This document shows positions 58,744-64,000 of a stretch of DNA of 64,000 nt, one piece after another. Position 1 is the stretch's first letter, and every line of letters starts with the position of its first letter. Location: the NCBI RefSeq assembly GCF_020685205.1, contig NZ_JAJERB010000003.1, forward strand, positions 186,001 through 250,000, in the 5' to 3' direction. This DNA comes from Hymenobacter translucens (lineage in GTDB: Bacteria; Bacteroidota; Bacteroidia; Cytophagales; Hymenobacteraceae). Under the pieces are notes generated by a model. That model saw nothing but the letters and a program-made list of their open reading frames with translations, had not been told where the DNA came from and did no database searches. The position numbers and the translations under genes were made by a program.

Positions 58744-59216
58744 ACGTCGTCGCCGTAGATGAAATCGAAGTGCCCGTTGCTCTTCATCACGCGGTCTTTG
58801 TAGTCCCTGTAAACCTTGCGGGCCTCCTCCAGGTCGTAGTCGGAGGGGTTGATATCGTAGAGGGCGTAGAAGCTCCTCAGGGCGCCCCGCTCGTTTTGCG
58901 TGACGGCCACCTGCCCCTTGACGAACTGAATCATCTGCTGCTGAAAAAACTTGTTCAGCACCTCGGCCAGCTGCACCGCTGCCGGCAGCGGCAGGGTGTG
59001 GTGCTTCAGCGCCGTCGGGAGCGAGATGAGCAGCCCATCCAGCGCCGGCTTGGCCTCTTTGTTCAACTGCCGGTACGGCTGCTTCTTTTCCACTTTCGAG
59101 CCAATCAGGCGGCCCAGAAACGTGTTCTGGTGAATCGCCAGCGGCTCCGCAGGCCCGAACTCCTGCAGCAGATATTGTTTGACGTGCTTGCGGGTCGGAA
59201 TGGAGAAGACGGACAT
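58728..59216 (-). CDS. Helical phage protein of unknown function
   Basis: 162 residues from the ATG at 59216 (SVFSIPTRKHVKQYLLQEFGPAEPLAIHQNTFLGRLIGSKVEKKQPYRQLN). Strongly helical, basic N-terminal half and mixed C-terminal half (LRSFYALYDINPSDYDLEEARKVYRDYKDRVMKSNG). No recognised motif. The layout (short, helical, near a recombinase) allows a DNA-binding or regulator role, but it could equally be a tail-region protein. Confidence 0.6.
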   Translation of the reverse strand: MSVFSIPTRKHVKQYLLQEFGPAEPLAIHQNTFLGRLIGSKVEKKQPYRQLNKEAKPALDGLLISLPTALKHHTLPLPAAVQLAEVLNKFFQQQMIQFVKGQVAVTQNERGALRSFYALYDINPSDYDLEEARKVYRDYKDRVMKSNGHFDFIYGDDVVASS

Positions 59217-59274
59217 AGAAGTTAACGAGGGCGGTACAAATAACTTCTCCAAAAGTATTAGTGCGAATAGTGGC

Positions 59275-59290
59275 TTTATAGGACGAAACC
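59275..59290 (-). promoter_or_regulatory. Prophage leader motif, copy 9 (weak)
   Basis: TTTATAGGACGAAACC, 59 bases before the ATG at 59216, in an AT-rich gap (59217-59362) that also holds TAAATATATTTC. Confidence 0.4.
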
Positions 59291-59362
59291 GCAGGGCACG
59301 CTCCTACGGTTCCTAAATATATTTCAATTACTAACCAATCTGCAAGCGGCCTGCCCGGCTGG

Positions 59363-60004
59363 CTAACTTTTCGGTAAATCCGCCTCCAGCAGCTTCTTTA
59401 CCTTCTTTACCGTCGCCTCCCCTTTCGCGGTGATGGCGGCCGTGTTCCGGATGCTTTGGCCGGAGCGGAGCTGGCGCACAATATCGGCGTGGTCCTTCAG
59501 TAGCTGCTCGTCTGATTTGCCGGTGCCCTTCCTGCGGCCCAGCGTTTTGCCCTGACGCCGGGCCTCGTCGAGCCCGCTGTGAATCCGCTCCCGGAGTGTC
59601 TCCTTTTCCATCCGCGCCAGGTCGGCCAGCAGCGTGAGCATGAATAGCGCCAAGGGGTTTGGCTTACCGGTCGCCGGCAGCGTCTCGATGTGGTAGTTGA
59701 GCACGAAGACCGACACGCGCAACTGCTCCAGCTGCTCGAGCACTTTCAGCACCTCCACCGTGCTGCGGCCCAGGCGCGACACTTCCGACACGAGCACCTT
59801 ATCCAATTGCCCACCCATGGCCAGGGTGAGCAGCTCCTGCAGCACCGGGCGCTTATCGTTCTTAGTGGATCCGCTTATCTGCTCGGTGAACGTGGCCACC
59901 ACCTGGTAGCGGTGCTGGCCGGCGTACTCGGTCAGTTCCGATACCTGACGGTCGGTGGCCTGGCTCTTTTTCGACACGCGGGTAAAGATGGCTACTCGAC
60001 TCAT
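59363..60004 (-). CDS. Serine recombinase (resolvase/invertase family)
   Basis: 213 residues. Catalytic Ser in AIFTRVSKKSQ (S11), the conserved regions VLVSEVSRLGRSTVEVLKVLEQL and the long helix with LARMEKETLRERIHSGLDEARRQGKTLGRR, then a helix-turn-helix C-terminus (IVRQLRSGQSIRNTAAITAKGEATVKKVKKLL). This is the short resolvase/invertase class, not a large integrase. Direct-repeat candidate target sites lie just beside it (see 60152, 61190, 62151). It may act on these or on tail-gene variation; its role in lysogeny is doubtful. Confidence 0.92.
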   Translation of the reverse strand: MSRVAIFTRVSKKSQATDRQVSELTEYAGQHRYQVVATFTEQISGSTKNDKRPVLQELLTLAMGGQLDKVLVSEVSRLGRSTVEVLKVLEQLEQLRVSVFVLNYHIETLPATGKPNPLALFMLTLLADLARMEKETLRERIHSGLDEARRQGKTLGRRKGTGKSDEQLLKDHADIVRQLRSGQSIRNTAAITAKGEATVKKVKKLLEADLPKS

Positions 60005-60021
60005 TTCTGATGTCCTTGGCT

Positions 60022-60046
60022 GGTTCGAAAACAGTTCACGAAACTC
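60022..60046. repeat. Possible degenerate recombination site next to the recombinase gene
   Basis: GGTTCGAAAACAGTTCACG then AAACTC. It contains TTCGAAAAC and GTTCACGAAA words like the three repeats to the right. The 208-base gap 60005-60212 is otherwise AT-rich and holds no gene. Confidence 0.35.
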
Positions 60047-60151
60047 ATCCCCTTTTGCGTTTATTGAACTTTGATTTCGTAAACGAGTTTTTTGAACTCA
60101 AGCTGAACAGTAGAGGGCCTTTAGCAGCTAGGCAAGGGCCACAGGCCGCCA

Positions 60152-60169
60152 GTTCAGGAAAACGAGGGT
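60152..60169. repeat. Cassette repeat 1
   Basis: GTTCAGGAAAACGAGGGT, in the leader of the 60213 gene. Same orientation as repeats 2 and 3. Confidence 0.55.
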
Positions 60170-60212
60170 CTATATTTATTGTTCAACTCGATTATAATAG
60201 CCCTTCTCACTC

Positions 60213-60662
60213 ATGAAAATAAACGGGCTGTTCCTATTAGCCTTTTTGGCCCTTGGTAGCTGCTCGAGCCGGGAGCTGTCTACGTACCAGTATGGAGACT
60301 TATGCGTCACCCGAGTGGACGAACCAGGCCATAGCTACTTCTATTGGGGCAATACTGCCGATCCGACCGGCACTCCTAGCGTGTCGGTTGACTACCACGA
60401 ATACGGCTCCTCGTTGGATGGGTATATGGTATTCAATCCTGATAAGTCCGTTAGCATTATCGGAGTGCTAGGACTCTTTCTCACCACCGACTCGACACAT
60501 GCATTGACTGTTAAACGTCCACCAAATGAGCATTTCATTCCCTGGCGCGACAGCATAGCGGGTCGTTACCGAAATGTGGTCCGACTCAAAACTGATGAAG
60601 CACTCGAACGCCGGGAGAACATAGCCAATAGATCGGCGGTGCAGGTATCCCCTCGTGAGTAG
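60213..60662 (+). CDS. Cargo lipoprotein of unknown function
   Basis: 149 residues, on the plus strand against nearly all other phage genes. Lipoprotein signal with lipobox LGSC (Cys about 17). The mature part is mixed, with LCVTRVDEPGHSYFYWGN and LTVKRPPNEHFIPWRDSIAGRYRN. No family recognised. AT-richer than the neighbouring phage genes, in the segment bounded by cassette repeats 1 and 2; probably a lysogenic-conversion gene. Confidence 0.75.
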   Translation: MKINGLFLLAFLALGSCSSRELSTYQYGDLCVTRVDEPGHSYFYWGNTADPTGTPSVSVDYHEYGSSLDGYMVFNPDKSVSIIGVLGLFLTTDSTHALTVKRPPNEHFIPWRDSIAGRYRNVVRLKTDEALERRENIANRSAVQVSPRE

Positions 60663-60710
60663 CGAAAGAGTAAAGCGAAACGGTCCAAAAACTAAACCAA
60701 GGCCGATTTT

Positions 60711-61145
60711 CTAAGGCCGGTGATAGGCATAAAGGCGCAACTTGTCCATAAACCTTTCCACTCGAAACTGCCCGAGCTGATCTATTTCCTGTTGCAATAA
60801 GTCGAGGTGTTGAGTTTTCCCATCAGGAGCGGGTAGCAATTCCAACCACTCTATTTCCTTGTATGCGTACCAGCCCCTGGGCTGACCGCTAATCAAGGCT
60901 TCAACAGCGGTATCGTAGTAGTCTAAGCCGTAGCTCGTGTCCTCGTCGAGCAACAACCACCGCTCCACGTCGGGGCCTTCCCATATCAGCTTGACTTTGC
61001 ATTCCCGTAGTAGGTGCCACTGCTGCACCAGCAGGGTCAGCAACTTCACCCACTTTGCATTGTTCATGAGTGGCTGCAGTCCGGTAGCCAAGATGAGCTT
61101 ATCTAACGCTTCATCATCTCGTTTGAGGTCAAAATCAGATCTCAT
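60711..61145 (-). CDS. DUF6678-like immunity-type protein
   Basis: 144 residues. The segments LMNNAKWVKLLTLLVQQ, VKLIW, LLDEDTSY and the end PRGWYAYKEIEWLELLP follow the pattern of DUF6678 proteins (NN.KW......W..YK.IEW.E.), several of which sit in polymorphic-toxin loci as immunity proteins. The match is from memory of the pattern, so moderate. No toxin gene adjoins. Orientation is opposite to the 60213 gene; the two share one repeat-bounded segment. Confidence 0.6.
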   Translation of the reverse strand: MRSDFDLKRDDEALDKLILATGLQPLMNNAKWVKLLTLLVQQWHLLRECKVKLIWEGPDVERWLLLDEDTSYGLDYYDTAVEALISGQPRGWYAYKEIEWLELLPAPDGKTQHLDLLQQEIDQLGQFRVERFMDKLRLYAYHRP

Positions 61146-61189
61146 GGCCCTAGCGTCAGTTGTGGAAGTAGTCGAATGTAGAGTGTGTT

Positions 61190-61220
61190 CAGAAAAAGGG
61201 TGGTTTAAGAAAACGAGGTT
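61190..61220. repeat. Cassette repeat 2 (double)
   Basis: GTTCAGAAAAAGGGTGG (61190-61206) runs into GTTTAAGAAAACGAGGTT (61203-61220), two overlapping copies of the repeat. The second overlaps the stop codon of the 61219 gene and has the dyad AAC-GAG-GTT. Confidence 0.6.
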
Positions 61221-62064
61221 AATAACGTTCTTCCGCGCGAACAGAACTCAACTCGATGAGGTATTCACAAGCCCGTCGGAATGGATCGTCTGCGGGCGGG
61301 GAGGCGCGCTCCACCATGTGGTATCCAACCGCCAAATGCGCTTCGAGCAGCCACGAAGCGCCATCGAGCAAGCCGGGGCTAGGTTGGCAACTGGGCAGTT
61401 GCCAGAATCGGGCTTGGTGAAGTAACCCTTCAAAAGCCTGGTACTGTAGCGGCGTCAGAACAATCGTCGTATCCGCTTCCTTAACGAGCACCGCTCGGCG
61501 CTTGCTAGCCGCCATTTGGGCGTGAAAGGCCGGGTCGACCATCGTTCTTTCGTAGTTGCGCCGGGCGTATGCCCGAGCACCCAGCGCTGCATCGGCCGAC
61601 AAACTATCGGGGTAAAAAATGATCTGCGTTTGGAACACAGGAAACTTATCTAGCACCTGCGTGTGCAGCGTCGCGCCGGAGGCACTGCCGCGCAACGTGA
61701 GCAACACCGGCCGGTGAAACGAGCGCAGCCACAAGAACCGGTACATCGGTGTCTGCAAGTAGTAGTTGGAAAGCACCGGCGCGTTGAAATACGTCAGGCA
61801 GTACGAGGCGCTGACCAGGTTAGCGGCGCAGTTCGTCACGCGTTCGTCAAGCACGTATTCGCGTGGCCGCTTTTCGGGGGGGATGTAAGTCGCATGTAGC
61901 GAATCAGCAGCTGGGAAGTAAAAGGAGGTCGTGTCCCGGGGTTGGCCGTGGGCATCCGATACTGCAGCGTTATGAGAATAGCCCGGAGGAGGTTCCGTAG
62001 CGGGCGAGCAACCCGCTAAACCAATCAGGAATAAGAAGGTGGAGCTTCGACTTACGAAAAACAT
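61219..62064 (-). CDS. Cargo lipoprotein of unknown function
   Basis: 281 residues from the ATG at 62064. Lipobox LAGC; mature protein about 265 residues with ERVTNCAANLVSASYCLTYFNAPVLSNYYLQ, FLWLRSFHRPVLLTLRGS and a C-terminal segment of helices (LDGASWLLEAHLAVGYHMVERA). No recognised family; cysteines at several places suggest a folded periplasmic protein. It is the only gene between cassette repeats 2 and 3, as expected for a single-gene mobile unit. Confidence 0.75.
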   Translation of the reverse strand: MFFVSRSSTFLFLIGLAGCSPATEPPPGYSHNAAVSDAHGQPRDTTSFYFPAADSLHATYIPPEKRPREYVLDERVTNCAANLVSASYCLTYFNAPVLSNYYLQTPMYRFLWLRSFHRPVLLTLRGSASGATLHTQVLDKFPVFQTQIIFYPDSLSADAALGARAYARRNYERTMVDPAFHAQMAASKRRAVLVKEADTTIVLTPLQYQAFEGLLHQARFWQLPSCQPSPGLLDGASWLLEAHLAVGYHMVERASPPADDPFRRACEYLIELSSVRAEERY

Positions 62065-62150
62065 CAGCACAAGAATTTAACGGCAGGTACGCTTGCTCAA
62101 GAAGGGCAAGCAGAGAGCTGCTGGGTTAGCATTTATTGCCAGTAACGATG

Positions 62151-62173
62151 GTTCACGAAAACGGTGGTTAAGG
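62151..62173. repeat. Cassette repeat 3
   Basis: GTTCACGAAAACGGTGGTT (62151-62169) then AAGG. It aligns with 61190-61213 with two single-base indels and one or two substitutions. Confidence 0.6.
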
Positions 62174-62242
62174 TACACAGATGGCCCCAAGGCATGCGAG
62201 TTTCTGAGTCAATAAAATCAAGTGGTTTCCCTGCCTCACTTC

Positions 62243-62277
62243 CGCCCTCGCCGACCGGAGCCGGCAGGGCGTTTTTC
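62243..62277 (+). terminator. Plus-strand terminator without a nearby plus-strand gene
   Basis: CGCCCT-c-GCCG (62243-62253) pairs with CGGCAGGGCG (62262-62271), then T5. The 62065-62343 gap has no gene. It also holds the repeat CTGCCTCACTTC at 62230 and 62308 and cassette repeat 3. Confidence 0.6.
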
Positions 62278-62343
62278 GGCCTGTTTTTCGACTACCTTTT
62301 TTCTGCCTCACTTCGGCGTGAAAAACGGCACCCCTACCGGGTT

Positions 62344-62760
62344 CTATAGCTGGAAGAATCCGGTGAGGTTCTGGGCTTGCTGATTTACCTGCAGGTGCAC
62401 GGCGTTCAGGGAGCCGGTGTAGTGAAACTGGGCGGGGAATAGCTCCCCTTCGCGCAGCAGGGCGTTGAGCTGGAGCAGGGCATCAAACTCCACCTTGCAC
62501 TTGCGCTGCCGGGCTTTCTTCCGGACTGGCGACCAATCCCCCTGCAGCAGCTTCTCCAGCCGCAGCATGAGCCGGTGCATGGGCCGGATGCTCTGGGCCT
62601 GCGCTGGGTATAGGGGTGGTTCGAGCAGCAGCAGCCGCAAGTAGAACTTCAGCGAGTGGAACAAGGCCTCGGCCTGGTAGTGGTCCAGCTGAAGCGCGGC
62701 GTCGTACTTCTTGCTGAGCACCGGCAGCAGCTGGTACTCATCGACCTCGCCGTACCTCAT
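62344..62760 (-). CDS. Small phage protein of unknown function
   Basis: 138 residues from the ATG at 62760; a longer frame to 63069 is the upstream gene read out of frame. Helical, with RYGEVDEYQLLPVLSKKYDAALQLDHYQAEALFHSLKFYLRLLLL and a basic centre. No recognised domain. The ATGA overlap with the upstream gene supports this start and coupled translation. Confidence 0.65.
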   Translation of the reverse strand: MRYGEVDEYQLLPVLSKKYDAALQLDHYQAEALFHSLKFYLRLLLLEPPLYPAQAQSIRPMHRLMLRLEKLLQGDWSPVRKKARQRKCKVEFDALLQLNALLREGELFPAQFHYTGSLNAVHLQVNQQAQNLTGFFQL

Positions 62761-63023
62761 ACCCAGCTGCCCTTGCTGAAGCGGTGCAGCTCGGCCCCGG
62801 ACTTCGCGTAGATGATGGCCGTCTTGATGCTGGCCGCATTGGCAGCCACGTACTTCTTGTGGCGGAGCACTTCGATGGACTCCGGATCGGCGGCCACCCG
62901 GCCCCCGTTCAGACCGTTGCGGCCCCACATCGTGCGGGCGTTGCCATCGGTGTAGTAGACAATCAATTTGGTGCAAGCTGCGTCGACCATCTTTTGGGCC
63001 GAGGCGGAACGTTGGTAAGTCAT
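62757..63023 (-). CDS. Small phage protein of unknown function
   Basis: 88 residues (TYQRSASAQKMVDAACTKLIVYYTDGNARTMWGRNGLNGGRVAADPESIEVLRHKKYVAANAASIKTAIIYAKSGAELHRFSKG). Mixed alpha/beta, basic. No family recognised. Its stop overlaps the next ATG (ATGA). The 16-mer leader motif copy B lies 10 bases upstream of its ATG and inside the 3' end of the replication-type gene. Confidence 0.65.
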   Translation of the reverse strand: MTYQRSASAQKMVDAACTKLIVYYTDGNARTMWGRNGLNGGRVAADPESIEVLRHKKYVAANAASIKTAIIYAKSGAELHRFSKGSWV

Positions 63024-63032
63024 TACGGTAAG

Positions 63033-63048
63033 TGAGAGGTTGAACTGA
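63033..63048 (-). promoter_or_regulatory. 16-mer leader motif, copy B
   Basis: TGAGAGGTTGAACTGA, identical to 44534-44549, 10 bases before the ATG at 63023 and just past the stop codon of the 63050 gene. Confidence 0.5.
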
Positions 63049-63049
63049 A

Positions 63050-64000
63050 TCAGGATTTAGGAGCACCAACCTGGGCGTAGAAACGCTCCAGGCCAGCCTT
63101 GCCGAACTTGCGGAGCTTCGTTTCGTGGTAGCGGTAGAGCTGCGTGGCCGTCATAGCCAGCACCCGCTTAGGGGCCGTTTTGAGCCGGTAAGCCCGCATT
63201 TCGCGGCGGGCCCGCAGCAGGGCCTTGCTCAAGTCACGCTGGTACTGGTTAGCCAGGTGGTTTGCTAGCCACCGATGCGTACCCTCGAAGCCCTGGGCAT
63301 TTTCTGCGTCGAAATAGCCGGTGCCGGCGACGAACTCGGCGAAGGGTGAAGGGGCAAACTTGTTGGTGTGGCGGCGGAAGTACGCCGCAGCCAGGTCGAT
63401 GCGCTGGAAAACCTCGTCGTGGTACTGGTTCCACTGCGCCTCGGTCAGCGCCGCCTCGAAATTCCGGTAGACGCCGGCGCGGATAGCCTCCAGCGACTTG
63501 CGCTGTTCGTGCTCCGAGAAGCTGCGCTCGGGGTAAATCAGCTTCCAGGCGTAGTGGAAAGTCTGCGTTACCATTTCGCGGCGCAGGGCCTCTAGGGCCG
63601 GATTTGCTGCCGCTGGGCGCGCCGCCGCGCCCCCCGCCCCCTTACTTTCTTTTTCCGTCTGCTTCGCCTGACGGGGCTGCTTAGGGGCCGTAGGGCGGGC
63701 CTCCTGGGTGTGCCGCGGCCCTGTGTTGCCAGTCAATGTCGCCTGCTCGGGGTTGGTTACCAACTTATCCACATGGGCGATTTCAATTTCTGAAGTATCC
63801 TGTTTTACCAGAGATTGAATAAGCGGAAGTTTTGTACTCGTGGGTTCTACAAAAGCCGCTTCGCCGGCTTTTGTGCGATTTTCGGACGATTGGCTATTAA
63901 GTGCCTGAGAGTCTGTTTTCCACAGGAATTTTGTACTAATCCACAGTTCAAAATTGGCCTTCGTGCCACGGAAGCGCCGCTTCACGATGAAGCCTATGCT
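63050..64000 (-). CDS. Phage replication-type protein (partial, N-terminus outside window)
   Basis: At least 316 residues, open to the window edge, so the true start lies to the right. The visible beginning GFIVKRRFRGTKANFELWISTKFLWKTD looks like the end of a winged-helix domain, as in phage replication initiators and Bacteroidetes Rep-type regulators; this is tentative. A long unstructured linker (Lys/Thr/Gln/Ala-rich, about 40-125) leads to a helical C-terminal domain (about 130-311) with basic patches (RARREMRAYRLKTAPKRVL). No catalytic motif is visible. Confidence 0.6.
   Translation of the reverse strand, partial: SIGFIVKRRFRGTKANFELWISTKFLWKTDSQALNSQSSENRTKAGEAAFVEPTSTKLPLIQSLVKQDTSEIEIAHVDKLVTNPEQATLTGNTGPRHTQEARPTAPKQPRQAKQTEKESKGAGGAAARPAAANPALEALRREMVTQTFHYAWKLIYPERSFSEHEQRKSLEAIRAGVYRNFEAALTEAQWNQYHDEVFQRIDLAAAYFRRHTNKFAPSPFAEFVAGTGYFDAENAQGFEGTHRWLANHLANQYQRDLSKALLRARREMRAYRLKTAPKRVLAMTATQLYRYHETKLRKFGKAGLERFYAQVGAPKS

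Larger units (their letters stand above)
30028..64000 (-). mobile_element. Prophage, left end and at least 33.9 kb of its genome
   Basis: Almost uninterrupted minus-strand phage genes from the tape measure protein next to tRNA-Glu to a replication-type protein cut by the window edge. Recognisable parts: tape measure, holin-like, portal, terminase large subunit, major capsid, scaffold, S49 protease, tail and fibre proteins, DUF5675 lysis-type protein, serine recombinase. A long tape measure (1248 residues) and no sheath protein suggest a tailed, non-contractile phage; this is an inference. The right boundary, integrase and repressor are outside. Confidence 0.93.

Noticed and set aside
59363..60004. 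Serine recombinase as the prophage integrase
   Set aside because: It is of the short resolvase/invertase class, lies mid-prophage, and the prophage abuts a tRNA gene, which points to a tyrosine integrase outside the window.
62231..62322. Direct repeat TGCCTCACTTC at 62231 and 62309
   Set aside because: Eleven bases with no clear relation to genes or to the cassette repeats; could be chance.

Overview
The window is GC-rich chromosomal DNA of a Bacteroidetes bacterium, most likely a Hymenobacter-like member of the Cytophagales. This is an inference. It rests on a type IX secretion C-terminal sorting domain, TAnnTTTG-type promoter boxes, MutS2 with a TTG start, a TIGR02757-type protein, a SUI1-like protein, fused trehalose synthase/phosphatase, many lipoproteins and very few purine-rich ribosome binding sites. 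No rRNA genes or CRISPR arrays are present.

Region 1 (1-29950) is ordinary host chromosome: the N-terminal part of RecQ, an MscS channel, an RlmL-type rRNA methyltransferase, an FHS sugar permease, MurB, a phosphodiester-glycosidase-like protein, a tandem pair of related secreted proteins (the second carries a phospholipase D-like module and a type IX sorting tail), MutS2, three exported proteins of unknown role, a LysM protein, KdsB, a luciferase-like oxidoreductase, a SUI1-like factor, a lipid kinase, GAPDH, OtsAB, a GH10 xylanase coupled to a small beta-barrel protein, and a GH15 enzyme. Six junctions in this part carry degenerate tandem repeats with a strict 7-base period. At four of them a complementary array lies about 30-110 bases further on. 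The repeat word differs at every locus.

Region 2 begins at a tRNA-Glu(UUC) gene (29953-30024). A prophage abuts it and runs off the right edge. At least 33.9 kb is visible, nearly all on the minus strand. Reading in the direction of transcription (right to left) it holds a replication-type protein, a cargo segment of small lipoprotein/immunity-like genes next to a serine recombinase, tail-tip and fibre genes with a DUF5675 protein, an S49 prohead protease, scaffold and major capsid protein, then accessory genes (ParB-like protein, glycosyltransferase, DUF2158, DUF932-like, RarA C-terminal-like, N6 methylase-like), then terminase, portal, a holin-like protein and the tape measure protein next to the tRNA. 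No tyrosine integrase, repressor or complete replication module is visible; these are presumably to the right.

The prophage has several unexplained repeat systems. A leader motif, GGCGCGTAGGACGCAAC, recurs at about nine gene junctions. A 16-mer, TGAGAGGTTGAACTGA, occurs in three leaders. The palindrome GGCAATTGCC recurs. Three direct repeats of the type GTTCAcGAAAACG bracket the cargo genes beside the serine recombinase. Many junctions also hold hairpins, so the prophage looks divided into short transcription units, each with its own leader.
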